Notes: generated by a model not told the origin, from the letters alone. A stretch of DNA of 64,000 nt from Verrucomicrobiota bacterium (GCA_016222805.1 JACRQG010000040.1:30661-94660), one strand, 5' to 3'. Positions 9,453 to 17,532 are shown, counted from the stretch's first letter. Numbers and translations are program-made.

Positions 9453-9920
9453 ATGGCAGATCAGACAGAAGATCGTATCGTCAGTCTGTTCCCCGCGACC
9501 GCCGGGGACGTGGCGCCTCCCCGGGAGGTCTACGAGCGGCTGGAACTGGTTGCCCGCATGTTGCGCGGGGCGCCCGCGCCGGCCTCGTCGCATTTTGGGC
9601 TTTGGTGGTTGGATTCCGATGGGAAGGTGGCGGCAGTGCCAGCTGGCGTAAAGCCGATGGTCATTGGTCGCGATGCCAGCTGCGATCTCATCCTGGAGAG
9701 TCCGCGACTGTCGCGGCGGCATTGCGCGATTCGGCGCTTCAATGGTGGTCTGGCCGCGCTCGAAATCGAAGACCTGGGTTCGAGTAACGGCACCTGGGTG
9801 AACGGCGTGCGGCTGCCGATACAAGGTCGGCGAATTCTCTTTGATGGAGACGTCGTGGAGATTGGCGGCGTGGCCTTAGTCGTGGCGGTGCCGGGACCGG
9901 CGGGCGGCCCTTCGCGATGA
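9453..9920 (+). CDS. FHA-domain phosphothreonine-binding protein
   Basis: A 155-aa protein if the ATG at 9453 is used; in-frame TTG 9435 and GTG 9447 are alternatives and no strong ribosome binding site decides. The FHA core occupies about residues 65-145: VIGRDASCDLILESPRLSRRH (the Gly-Arg and Ser-x-x-His signature) then EDLGSSNGTWVNGVRL (the Asn-Gly loop). FHA domains bind phosphothreonine, which fits the Ser/Thr kinase encoded two genes upstream. The N-terminal ~50 residues match nothing I know. It ends the kinase / sigma / FHA cluster and is followed at once by a long hairpin, so the cluster probably ends here. Confidence 0.88.
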   Translation: MADQTEDRIVSLFPATAGDVAPPREVYERLELVARMLRGAPAPASSHFGLWWLDSDGKVAAVPAGVKPMVIGRDASCDLILESPRLSRRHCAIRRFNGGLAALEIEDLGSSNGTWVNGVRLPIQGRRILFDGDVVEIGGVALVVAVPGPAGGPSR

Positions 9921-9962
9921 GCCGCCTTCCTCGAATTCCTCGCTGAGGAATCGAGGGGCGGC
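9921..9962 (+). terminator. Long stem-loop after the kinase/sigma/FHA operon
   Basis: GCCGCC (9921-9926) pairs with GGCGGC (9957-9962), and CCTCGAATTCCTC (9929-9941) pairs with GAGGAATCGAGG (9945-9956) with one bulged base, around a GCT loop. It begins one base after the FHA stop codon. There is no T-run, so it may be a processing or 3'-end stabilising hairpin rather than a classic intrinsic terminator. Confidence 0.6.
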
Positions 9963-10023
9963 TCCGCTGCCAGACCTCCCGTCGTTTCAGGGTTACGCGC
10001 TCCTGCGCCGCGGGCGAAATCCG

Positions 10024-10089
10024 GAAACGGTGCAGTTTCTCCGTAAGAAACCCGCGCAGGCGTGGAATACCACGCTTGCATGCCGTTTC
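10024..10089 (+). ncRNA. Candidate structured leader RNA (three-way junction)
   Basis: Read on the + strand, a closing helix forms from GAAACGG (10024-10030) with CCGTTTC (10083-10089), continued by TGCA (10031-10034) with TGCA (10077-10080) after a two-base bulge. Inside it sit two perfect hairpins: GTTTCT/AGAAAC (10035-10040 with 10046-10051, 5-base loop) and GCGTGG/CCACGC (10060-10065 with 10070-10075, loop AATA). It lies 160 bases upstream of the PEP-CTERM-like gene and could be a cis-regulatory element. I could not match it to a known riboswitch, ribozyme or tRNA. Confidence 0.4.
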
Positions 10090-10112
10090 AGCCAAGGAGC
10101 AAGCACATCGTA

Positions 10113-10191
10113 CCAGCCTCGGGGAGATCCTCAGGGCTGGGCCTTTCCACCTTGGCGATCCTCTCGCCTGGACGGGCGTCGCAGTAAGGCC
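10113..10191 (+). promoter_or_regulatory. Further hairpins in the PEP-CTERM gene leader
   Basis: CCAGCC (10113-10118) pairs with GGCTGG (10135-10140), with an inner GGGG/CCTC helix. GGCCTT (10140-10145) pairs with AAGGCC (10186-10191) and encloses a perfect hairpin GGCGA/TCGCC (10154-10158 with 10164-10168). With the three-way junction upstream, most of the 328 bases between 9921 and 10248 can fold. No open frame of interest was seen in this stretch. Confidence 0.35.
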
Positions 10192-10248
10192 GGGAAGGTA
10201 CGGAGCAGCTTCGTTCGCAGGACCCAAACAACAATCCGCATCCCATCA

Positions 10249-11025
10249 ATGTTCATGAGAATACCCAGCGTCAGCAGAGTCGTTGCCCTGTTCATTCTTG
10301 TCACCCCAGCCGCCAAGGCGGTGACCTTTTTCGAGTCGTTTGACTCGGGGGTCATGCCGTCCGGTTGGGCGTACGAGCCCGGATTTCACTATGGGGCCAC
10401 GGACTTTTCCAACGGGAGGCTCAATGCGTACCATACCAATGCCGGCGTGGGAATCTCCCGGGCGGTGTCGGTTTCGGCCTCGGCCACGCAAGTTGTGGTC
10501 AGCTACGTGGGCAATCTCGCGTACAGCAGCCTTGGGGACACCAATTGGATGTACGTGGGGCTTGCCAACGGGGACCTCATCATGGCGCAGTACGGTTTTG
10601 GCGTTTGGTCGTCACCTGGAACCTCCAGTGCGTTTCTGCAGGTGCTGCATGGTCCGTTGGGTGTGGCAACCACCTCGGACGACCTGGCCATCACTCACGG
10701 TATTCCGAGACAGTACGATACCTTCGCGTTTACGATGACCTTGCAGAACGGATCGGTGGCCTACTCTGCGACGAATAGCGGCGGCGACAGCATCTTCGCC
10801 CAAGTGGCGAGTATGCCCAGCCTGCAGCTTTCCAATATCGTCTCGACCGGCCTCGCGCTCTACACGACCGTGGATGCAGACATCTGGGCGGACAACTACT
10901 CCTTCGTCGACGGCAGTGCTTCGGTTCCGGAGGGAATGGTGACGCTGCTGGCGCTGACGCTGCCCATTACCGGCATGTTGGTCCGGAGCCGCCGGCAGCC
11001 CTCTCCGACTTTGCCGGCATTGTGA
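10249..11025 (+). CDS. Secreted protein with PEP-CTERM-like C-terminal anchor
   Basis: The ATG at 10249 (or 10255) opens a signal peptide (VVALFILVTPAAKA, then VTFFESFDS). The 258-aa protein has a mature part of polar, beta-rich sequence such as ESFDSGVMPSGWAYEPGFHY, resembling jelly-roll/lectin-like secreted domains but not confidently assignable. The C-terminus carries ASVPEGM, a hydrophobic segment (VTLLALTLPITGMLV) and basic RSRR, matching the layout of PEP-CTERM sorting signals with VPEG in place of VPEP. Such proteins are normally cleaved and anchored by an exosortase; none is encoded in this window. A hairpin-rich leader precedes it and a strong terminator-like hairpin follows. Confidence 0.7.
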   Translation: MFMRIPSVSRVVALFILVTPAAKAVTFFESFDSGVMPSGWAYEPGFHYGATDFSNGRLNAYHTNAGVGISRAVSVSASATQVVVSYVGNLAYSSLGDTNWMYVGLANGDLIMAQYGFGVWSSPGTSSAFLQVLHGPLGVATTSDDLAITHGIPRQYDTFAFTMTLQNGSVAYSATNSGGDSIFAQVASMPSLQLSNIVSTGLALYTTVDADIWADNYSFVDGSASVPEGMVTLLALTLPITGMLVRSRRQPSPTLPAL

Positions 11026-11083
11026 GTCTCGCAACGCCGCACCCGGGAGCGGCGGCTCCAGGCGCTTTTGTTTGGGTACAAAA

Positions 11084-11116
11084 CTCCAAAAGGCAGCCGA
11101 AGGCTGCCTTTTGGAG
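11084..11116 (+). terminator. Perfect 15-bp stem terminator-like hairpin
   Basis: CTCCAAAAGGCAGCC (11084-11098) is the exact reverse complement of GGCTGCCTTTTGGAG (11102-11116) with a GAA loop. It lies between the PEP-CTERM-like gene (stop at 11025) and the first sulfatase start (11152), so it probably ends the upstream transcript. No long T-run follows. Confidence 0.65.
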
Positions 11117-11151
11117 CGACAATCCCAGGCGGGGAAGTTAGGGAAGGTGGC

Positions 11152-12540
11152 ATGTTGCACCTCGTCCGGTTCCTTGCTGTTGCGGTCGTTGTGATCGAGT
11201 CCGCGGCCTTCGCCGCGACCCCGCCGAACCTCATCTTCATCCTCAGCGATGATCTGGCGCAGGGGGACGTGGGCGCTTACGGGCAGAAGTTGATCCAGAC
11301 GCCGCGGCTGGACCGGATGGCGAAGGAGGGCACGCGGTACCTGCAGGCCTACTGCGGTACCAGTGTCTGCGCGCCCTCACGCACCTCCCTGATGACGGGA
11401 TTGCACAGCGGTCACTCTCCGGTTCGTGGAAACTGGGAAATCCAGCCGGAAGGCCAGCTGCCGCTGCCGGCGGAGACCGTCACCGTGGCCCAGATTCTCA
11501 AGTCGGCTGGCTATGCCACCGCGACGATGGGGAAGTGGGGGATGGGGATGTTCGATACGACCGGGAGCCCGCTGAAAAAGGGCTTCGAGCACCAGTTCGG
11601 CTACAACTGCCAGCGACACGCGCATTCCTACTTTCCTCCCTACCTTTATCGCGACGGCCAACGCTTCGAACTGCCAGGCAACGACGGCGTCGGCATCGGA
11701 AAGACGTACGCACAGAACCTGATCCAGGAGGACGTCCTGCGTTGGATCCGGGCCCAGAAGGACCGTCCCTTTTTCCTCTTTTATGCCATCACCCTGCCGC
11801 ACGGGCGGCACGAGATCGATGACGTCGGCCCCTATGCCGACAAGCCGTGGACGCCGCAGCAGAAGGCCTATGCGGCCCAGGTGACGCGGCTCGACCGCGA
11901 CATCGGCCAGGTGCTGGATTTGCTCACCGAGTTGAAGATCGAGGATCGGACATTGGTGATGACGGCAGGGGACAACGGCTCTTCCTTCGCGCCGGAATCG
12001 GAGTTTGGCCGCCTGTTCGAGCAGGCGAACAACGGCCTGCGCGGTTTCAAGCGCGGCCTTTACGAGGGCGCGCTGCGCCAAGCGGCGATCGCCCGCTGGC
12101 CCGGGGTGATCCCGGCCGGACGGGTGTCGGATGAGCCCTGGGCGTTCTGGGACTTCCTGCCGACGGCGGTGGAACTTTCCGGGGCTAGGCTGCCGCCTGG
12201 TTTCCAGCCGGATGGGCACTCGCTGGTGTCGTTCCTGAAGGGGGGGCGCGCTCCCCAGCGGGACTATTTCTACTGGGAGCTGCACGAACAGCGACCGATC
12301 CAGGCGGTTCGCTTCGGTCAATGGAAAGCCGTGCGCAACGGCCACGACCGGCCGATCGAGCTTTACGATCTCTCCTCCGACGCCGCCGAGGCGAAGAACC
12401 TCGCGGCGACCCGGCCGGACCTCGTCGCCCGGGCGGAGGGCTTCATGCGCGCCGCACACACGCCGGACCGCAACTGGCCGTTGACGGGCCGGGCAGCCCA
12501 TCGGCAGAGCGGCGCGGCCAAGAAGAAGGCGGCGAAGTAG
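11152..12540 (+). CDS. Secreted S1-family sulfatase (first of three)
   Basis: The ATG at 11152 is preceded by GGGAAGGTGG and opens a signal peptide ([16 protein letters not shown]). The 462-aa protein has [18 protein letters not shown] (metal-binding Asp pair), the catalytic C-A-P-S-R (Cys73, to be converted to formylglycine), ATMGKWGMG, and [15 protein letters not shown] near residue 275. A C-terminal [17 protein letters not shown] block is typical of arylsulfatase-like enzymes. It hydrolyses sulfate esters, probably on polysaccharide, in the periplasm or outside. The last residues are lysine-rich ([10 protein letters not shown]). It is followed 64 bases later by a second sulfatase on the same strand, probably co-transcribed. 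The activating formylglycine enzyme is not in the window. Confidence 0.92.
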   Translation: MLHLVRFLAVAVVVIESAAFAATPPNLIFILSDDLAQGDVGAYGQKLIQTPRLDRMAKEGTRYLQAYCGTSVCAPSRTSLMTGLHSGHSPVRGNWEIQPEGQLPLPAETVTVAQILKSAGYATATMGKWGMGMFDTTGSPLKKGFEHQFGYNCQRHAHSYFPPYLYRDGQRFELPGNDGVGIGKTYAQNLIQEDVLRWIRAQKDRPFFLFYAITLPHGRHEIDDVGPYADKPWTPQQKAYAAQVTRLDRDIGQVLDLLTELKIEDRTLVMTAGDNGSSFAPESEFGRLFEQANNGLRGFKRGLYEGALRQAAIARWPGVIPAGRVSDEPWAFWDFLPTAVELSGARLPPGFQPDGHSLVSFLKGGRAPQRDYFYWELHEQRPIQAVRFGQWKAVRNGHDRPIELYDLSSDAAEAKNLAATRPDLVARAEGFMRAAHTPDRNWPLTGRAAHRQSGAAKKKAAK

Positions 12541-12604
12541 TCCGGCCGCCGGCGCGACCGCGCCGGCGGGAGGCTCTCTTCCCTTGGGATTCGGTTACCT
12601 TTCC

Positions 12605-14044
12605 ATGCAAACGCTGATGACCTACCTGCGCTGCCTCACACTTGGCCTGGCGGTGGTGACCGCAACTGCGGCGGCCACCCCGCGGCCCAATTTCTTGGTC
12701 GTCTTCATCGACGACATGGGGTGGGCGGATTTCTCGTGCTTCGGCAACAAGGACGCCAAGACGCCGAACGTCGATCGCCTGGCGCGGGAGGGCCTCCGCT
12801 TTGAGCAGTTTTACGTCGCCTCTCCGATTTGCTCGCCCTCTCGGGTGGCCCTGTCGACCGGCCAGTACCCGCAGCGCTGGCGGATCACGTCGTTCCTCAA
12901 CAACCGGGCGGAGAATGAAGCGCGGGGCATGGCGCAGTGGCTGGATCCCCGGGCCCCGATGCTGGCACGCTCCCTGCGCGAGGCGGGCTACGCCACCGGG
13001 CACTTTGGCAAATGGCATATGGGCGGGCAGCGCGATGTCGGAGAGGCCCCGCTGATCGCCGAGTATGGTTTCGACGCCTCGCTGACCAACTTCGAGGGCT
13101 TGGGCCCGCGGGTCCTGCCGCTGCTTGATGCGCACGACGGCCAGCCGGCGCGCAAGCATGCCCTCGGCTCGGATAACCTCGGCCGCGGCGAAATCACCTG
13201 GAAGGATCGCGCGGAGGTCACGGCGAGCTTCACCGGCGCGGCACTCGAGTTCGTGCGAAAGGCGGCGGCGGAAGGAAAGTCGTTCTGTGTGAACCTCTGG
13301 CCGGATGACGTGCATTCCCCGTTCTTTCCCGTGGCGGCGCGGCGGGGAGACGGCGCCAAACGGACACTCTATCTTTCGGTGCTGGAAGCGATGGATGCGC
13401 AGTTGGGGACACTTTTCGATGCCATCCGCGGCGACCCCAAGCTGCGGGACAATACCCTCATCGTTGTCTGCTCCGACAACGGGCCGGAGCCCGGTGCCGG
13501 TTCCGCCGGACGTTTTCGGGGCAGCAAGGGCATGCTCTACGAAGGAGGGGTGCGGTCGCCGCTCGTCGTGTGGGGGCCGGGTTTGATCAAGGGGCCGCAG
13601 GTGGGGACCGTGAATCGGCAATCGGTGCTGGGGACGATCGACCTCGCTCCGACCCTGCTCGCAGTCGCGGGCGTGCCGCCTCCGCGCGGCGTCGAGTTCG
13701 ACGGAGTGGCGGCGCGCGACGTGCTCCTGGGAACCTCGCAGGCCTCGCGCGGGCGGCCTTTGTTCTTCCGCCGTCCGCCGGACCGGGGTGATTTTTCCGG
13801 CATCAGCAATCTGCCCGATCTCGCCGTCCGCGATGGCCGATGGAAACTGCTGTGCGAATACGACGGCACCCGCGCGGAACTTTACGATGTGGAGGCCGAC
13901 CCGGCGGAAACGACCAATGTAGCGGCGGCGCATCCGGCGGAGACGACACGCCTCGTCGCCGCCGCCCTGGCGTGGCATCGTTCGATGCCTCCGGACCGCG
14001 GCGCCAGTTATCGCCCGGTCGCCGCCAAGAAGAAGAAGGGGTAG
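12605..14044 (+). CDS. Secreted S1-family sulfatase (second)
   Basis: The ATG at 12605 gives MQTLMTYLRCLTLGLAVVTA, a signal peptide; an upstream TTG at 12584 adds seven residues. The 479-aa protein shows NFLVVFIDDMGWADFSCFG, the active-site C-S-P-S-R (Cys76), ATGHFGKWHMGG, and VCSDNGPEPGAGS for metal binding. A MLYEGGVRSPLVVWGPG segment and the ELYDVEADPAETTNVA tail motif follow. Like the first sulfatase it ends in a lysine run (VAAKKKKG). The two sequences differ clearly outside the motifs, so they probably act on different sulfate positions. Substrate cannot be read from sequence. Confidence 0.92.
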   Translation: MQTLMTYLRCLTLGLAVVTATAAATPRPNFLVVFIDDMGWADFSCFGNKDAKTPNVDRLAREGLRFEQFYVASPICSPSRVALSTGQYPQRWRITSFLNNRAENEARGMAQWLDPRAPMLARSLREAGYATGHFGKWHMGGQRDVGEAPLIAEYGFDASLTNFEGLGPRVLPLLDAHDGQPARKHALGSDNLGRGEITWKDRAEVTASFTGAALEFVRKAAAEGKSFCVNLWPDDVHSPFFPVAARRGDGAKRTLYLSVLEAMDAQLGTLFDAIRGDPKLRDNTLIVVCSDNGPEPGAGSAGRFRGSKGMLYEGGVRSPLVVWGPGLIKGPQVGTVNRQSVLGTIDLAPTLLAVAGVPPPRGVEFDGVAARDVLLGTSQASRGRPLFFRRPPDRGDFSGISNLPDLAVRDGRWKLLCEYDGTRAELYDVEADPAETTNVAAAHPAETTRLVAAALAWHRSMPPDRGASYRPVAAKKKKG

Positions 14045-14094
14045 CCGGAATCCGATGCCCGGCGGGGCGATCCATCGCCTGTCCGGTGGGGCGA

Positions 14095-14547
14095 TTAGCG
14101 GGCTGCGGCGTGCACAGTTGCAAACGGATGCCCGCTGCCCGGCTCAAGGGGGACGCGCCGGAGACATTCCCGCAGGTCGCAATCGGTCGTGCGGATGTGG
14201 GCGCTCAGCCAGTTGCCCGTGCCATGGTAAACATCGAAGGCGAGCGCCTTGGTTGGACCCTCCTGCGCACATCGTGTCGCCCAATCGTCGAGCAGGGCCG
14301 CGAAGCGTCGGTGCTCGCTCTGGTTCCGGGCATAGGCGGGGCAGCCGTGTTCCAGCATGTGCGTCTCCTCGCGTTCGAAATGAGCACGGACGTGGCGGTG
14401 AAAGGTGAGGAGCAACTCGCTCAGGGCGCCGGTGTCGGCCGGGGCTTGGAGACTGTCGCCAAGCTTCTGCAACAATCCGAAGAGTCGGCGATGGTCGGCG
14501 TCGATTGCGGCGTGACCCGTCTGCAGACTATCGTTCCACTGGACCAT
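14095..14547 (-). CDS. Bacteriohemerythrin-like protein
   Basis: This 150-aa four-helix protein carries the hemerythrin iron ligands: MVQWNDSLQTGHAAIDADHRRLF (His in helix 1), HRHVRAHFEREETHMLEHGCPAY (H, E and H), NQSEHRRF, and NWLSAHIRTTD near the C-terminus (H..D). Bacteriohemerythrins bind O2 at a di-iron site for storage, delivery or sensing. No sensor domain is attached, so this is a free single-domain form. It is divergent from the third sulfatase; the 82 bases between them hold a 9-base direct repeat. Confidence 0.88.
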   Translation of the reverse strand: MVQWNDSLQTGHAAIDADHRRLFGLLQKLGDSLQAPADTGALSELLLTFHRHVRAHFEREETHMLEHGCPAYARNQSEHRRFAALLDDWATRCAQEGPTKALAFDVYHGTGNWLSAHIRTTDCDLRECLRRVPLEPGSGHPFATVHAAAR

Positions 14548-14564
14548 GGCTTGGGTCGTGTTCG

Positions 14565-14595
14565 GCGCAACCTCCCCCCAACTTTAGCGCAACCT
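14565..14595. repeat. Direct repeat in divergent promoter region
   Basis: GCGCAACCT occurs at 14565-14573 and again at 14587-14595. The 22-base spacing puts both copies on about the same helix face. It lies between the divergent hemerythrin and sulfatase 3 starts, so it could be a regulator site. Confidence 0.35.
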
Positions 14596-14629
14596 ACGTA
14601 ATATCCCTCCCCGTTTCCCCCTCCTTGCT

Positions 14630-16360
14630 GTGAACTCCACCCGATTCCCGCGCCTTCTTGCCGTCGCCTGCCTTCTTTCCGCGCTTTTGGTGCGCGGGCT
14701 CCACGCGGCACCGGCCCGTCCGAATGTCCTCATCGTGCTCACTGACGACCAAGGCATGGGCGACTTTTCGTGCCACGGAAACCCGACGCTGAAGACTCCC
14801 AATCTCGACCGCCTGCAGTCCCAATCGGTGCGGCTGACCGACTTTCATGTCGCCCCGATGTGCACGCCGACGCGTGGCCAACTCATGACCGGGCTCGACG
14901 CGGTGCGCAACGGGGCCACGTCGGTGACCGGCGGTCGCTCGTTTCCGCGCCCGGGCCTGCCGACCTTGCCGGGTCTCTTCGCCGCCGCCGGTTACCGCAC
15001 GGGCATGTTTGGCAAGTGGCACCTTGGGGATCATTATCCCCATCGCCCAATGGACCGCGGCTTCCAGGAGGCCGTCTATCACCTGGGTTGGGGCTTCACC
15101 TCGGCTCCCGAGTTCAATAACACGCTCACCAACGGCCGCTATTTTCACAACGGTGTGGCGAAGAACTTCGCCGGCTACTGCACCGACTTCTGGTTTGAAC
15201 GGGCGATGGCGTGGATGAAAGAGCGCAAGGATGCCGGAGAGCCCTTCCTTTGTTACCTTCCGACCAACGCGCCGCATGCGCCGCACGATGTGCCCGAGAA
15301 ATACAGTGCCCCGTATCGAGGGGCCCGCTGGGCGAACTTCTTCGGCATGATCGCCAACATCGACGAAAACATGGGGCGGCTGGAGCGCTTCCTCCAGGAG
15401 ACGGGCCTGCGGGAGAACACCATTTTGGTGTTCCTGACCGACAATGGCGGCACCGCGGGAGTCCCGCATTGGAACGCCGGGCTCCGGGATCGAAAGACAA
15501 CCTTCTACGACGGAGGGCACCGTGTGCCGTGTTGGTTCACTTGGCCGGCCGGCGGCCTGGGAGCCACACGCGACGTCGGTACTCCCACGCAAGTGCAGGA
15601 CATCCTGCCGACGCTCGCGGAACTGGCGCGGGTCCCCTTGCCGGCGGGCGCGCGGTTTGACGGGACCAGCCTGGCGGGCTTGCTGCAGAATCCCGGAGCC
15701 ACATTCCCCGAGCGGAAGTTCGTCGTCCAGTACAGCCGGGCCCGGCTGACGAAATGGGAGTGCGCCGTGGTCTGGAATTCATGGCGGCTGGTCCACGGGA
15801 AGGAGCTGTACGACGTCGCCACCGACCGCGGGCAGCAGCACGATCTCGCCTTCCAGCGGCCCGAAATCGTGGCGCAGATGCGTGCGCACTACGAAGGGTG
15901 GTGGAGTGCCCTGGAGCCGCTCAGCTCGCAGTTTGTCCGGATCAGCGTGGGGGCGCCGGCCGAGCCCGTCGTGGCTCTGACCAGTTCTGACTGGCAGGAT
16001 GTGTACGCCGACAACGCCGGGCATGTGCGGCGGGCCGAGGGCGGACCCCGGGGCGGGCCGTGGAATCTGCAGGTGGAGCGGCCCGGGGAGTACGAACTGA
16101 CCCTGCGCCGGTGGCCCGCCGAAGTGAACCTCCCTCTGTCGGCGGCCGAGCAACCGGGAAGCAAGGCGCTCCCGATTGCGGGCGCACGTGTCGCGATTGC
16201 GGGTCGGGAACTCTCGGCCCAGGCGGCCCCGGGCGACCGGTCCATCGCGCTGCGAGTGCAGTTGCCGGCCGGACCGGCCCGGTTGCAGGCCTGGTTCGTC
16301 GATGCGGCCGGCCAGGACATTTCCGGGGCGTTTTTTGCCGACGTGAAGTGGCTCCGGTAG
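14630..16360 (+). CDS. Secreted S1-family sulfatase with extra C-terminal domain (third)
   Basis: Starts at GTG 14630 with a signal peptide (LLAVACLLSALLVRGLHAA). The 576-aa protein shows NVLIVLTDDQGMGDFSCHGN, the catalytic C-T-P-T-R (Cys78), GMFGKWHLGDHYPHRP and VFLTDNGGTAG for metal binding. The sulfatase core ends near KELYDVATDRGQQHDLA. It is longer than the other two by about 110 residues: the C-terminal part (GEYELTLRRWPAEVNLPLS, then ALRVQLPAGPARLQAWF) looks like a beta-sandwich, perhaps carbohydrate-binding. Separate promoter from the first two sulfatases because the hemerythrin gene lies between. Convergent with the aldose epimerase. Confidence 0.92.
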   Translation: MNSTRFPRLLAVACLLSALLVRGLHAAPARPNVLIVLTDDQGMGDFSCHGNPTLKTPNLDRLQSQSVRLTDFHVAPMCTPTRGQLMTGLDAVRNGATSVTGGRSFPRPGLPTLPGLFAAAGYRTGMFGKWHLGDHYPHRPMDRGFQEAVYHLGWGFTSAPEFNNTLTNGRYFHNGVAKNFAGYCTDFWFERAMAWMKERKDAGEPFLCYLPTNAPHAPHDVPEKYSAPYRGARWANFFGMIANIDENMGRLERFLQETGLRENTILVFLTDNGGTAGVPHWNAGLRDRKTTFYDGGHRVPCWFTWPAGGLGATRDVGTPTQVQDILPTLAELARVPLPAGARFDGTSLAGLLQNPGATFPERKFVVQYSRARLTKWECAVVWNSWRLVHGKELYDVATDRGQQHDLAFQRPEIVAQMRAHYEGWWSALEPLSSQFVRISVGAPAEPVVALTSSDWQDVYADNAGHVRRAEGGPRGGPWNLQVERPGEYELTLRRWPAEVNLPLSAAEQPGSKALPIAGARVAIAGRELSAQAAPGDRSIALRVQLPAGPARLQAWFVDAAGQDISGAFFADVKWLR

Positions 16361-16400
16361 GAGTCACCGGAGACTCGCAACCGCAGCGAGCCCCGGGCTC
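16361..16400. terminator. Paired short hairpins between convergent genes
   Basis: GAGTC/GACTC (16361-16365 with 16372-16376) and GAGCC/GGCTC (16388-16392 with 16396-16400) lie between the sulfatase 3 and galM stops. They may act as a weak bidirectional terminator; stems are only 5 bp. Confidence 0.25.
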
Positions 16401-17532
16401 ACCGGGTGGAGAATCGGAAGATGGTCGTCGAACGGAAAGTCTCCCCGGGGCGCAGGATCGTGCTCGGGAAGTCGGGCTGGTTGGGCGAGTCCGGGAAATG
16501 CTGCGTCTCCAGACAGAAGGCGGCGTGCTTCACGTACGGCCGCCCGGACTTGCCGGTGAGCCGGCCATTGAGGTGGTTGGCCGTATAGAGCTGCACCCCC
16601 GGTTCCGTGGTCCAGAGTTCCAGCACCCGACCCGAGCTGGGCTCGAAGACCAGCCCGCCGCGGGCGAGGCGGCCTCCGCCGGAGTCGAACACGAAGTTGT
16701 GGTCGTAGCCGCGGCCGTATCCGATTTGTGGATGATTGTCTCCCATGCGGTCACCGATCCGCTGCGGGGTGGTGAAATCAAGAGGGGTGCCGGCCACTGG
16801 CGCGATTTCCCCGGTGGGGATAAGGCTGGCGTGGACCGGAGTGTAGCGGCGGGCGTCGAGCGTGAGGACATGTTCCAGGACGTCACCTTCGCCTTCGCCC
16901 TTGAGGTTGAAATACGCGTGGTTGGTGAGGTTGATCGGCGTCGGTCGGTCGGTCGTGGCGACGTAATCGATGCGCAGGGCGTTCTCGGGAGTGACGGAGT
17001 AGGTCACCTCGACGTCGAGATTGCCGGGATATCCCTCCTCACCGTCCGGGCTGCGGTAGCGCAGCCGGACCGCCGGGGCACCCTCCTGGTTCGTCGGCGA
17101 GGCAGACCAGAGCTTGCGGCTGAAGCCGATCTTCCCGCCGTGAAGATGCGCCGGTACGCCCCCGGAGGTGCTGTTGGTGGCCAGCGTGTAGGTGCGGCCG
17201 TCCAGGACGAAGCGGCCCCCCGCGATGCGGTTGGCGTAGCGTCCGGTGATTGCATTGAAGCCGGCCGCCTTGGCCTCGAACTCGGCGGCGGAGCTGAGGC
17301 CAAGCACTACATCGGTTAGCCGACCGGTGCGGTCCGGGGCGAGCAGGCGGACGATGATCCCGCCGAGGTTGGTGATCTCCGCGCGGAAGCCGGAGGGGTT
17401 GGCGAGGACGAAGAGCTGGGCCTCGCGCCCATCGGCCAGTTTTCCAAAGGGGCGCACCTCTACCGGGAGGCCGGCGCGGGAAGCCGAGGGGAGCAGGAGG
17501 AGGCAGAGGCTGAGCAGGCGGAGCGGGAGCAT
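16399..17532 (-). CDS. galM: Secreted aldose 1-epimerase (mutarotase)
   Basis: The ATG at 17532 opens a signal peptide (MLPLRLLSLCLLLLPSASRAG); a start further upstream would bury it. The 377-aa protein carries the GalM signatures ITGRYANRIAGGRF, INLTNHAYFNLKG (catalytic His), EPGVQLYTANHLNG and the ETQHFPDSPN motif (catalytic Glu region). It interconverts alpha and beta anomers of hexoses. An exported form next to sulfatases fits processing of sugars freed outside the cell or in the periplasm. Family assignment is strong; sugar preference is unknown. Confidence 0.93.
   Translation of the reverse strand: MLPLRLLSLCLLLLPSASRAGLPVEVRPFGKLADGREAQLFVLANPSGFRAEITNLGGIIVRLLAPDRTGRLTDVVLGLSSAAEFEAKAAGFNAITGRYANRIAGGRFVLDGRTYTLATNSTSGGVPAHLHGGKIGFSRKLWSASPTNQEGAPAVRLRYRSPDGEEGYPGNLDVEVTYSVTPENALRIDYVATTDRPTPINLTNHAYFNLKGEGEGDVLEHVLTLDARRYTPVHASLIPTGEIAPVAGTPLDFTTPQRIGDRMGDNHPQIGYGRGYDHNFVFDSGGGRLARGGLVFEPSSGRVLELWTTEPGVQLYTANHLNGRLTGKSGRPYVKHAAFCLETQHFPDSPNQPDFPSTILRPGETFRSTTIFRFSTR

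Noticed and set aside
10024-10090. Possible tRNA: 7-bp closing stem with inner hairpins
   Set aside because: Only three helices, loops of 5 and 4 bases, no T-loop GTTCGA-type sequence and no plausible anticodon arm.
10153-10168. GG-N10-GC spacing upstream of the PEP-CTERM gene as a sigma-54 promoter
   Set aside because: Only the TGGC and core GC fit; the rest mismatches and the same bases form a perfect hairpin. Not distinguishable from chance.
12443-13978. A 511-codon minus-strand frame opposite sulfatases 1 and 2
   Set aside because: Antisense shadow of conserved sulfatase genes; Arg/His-rich translation with no domain.
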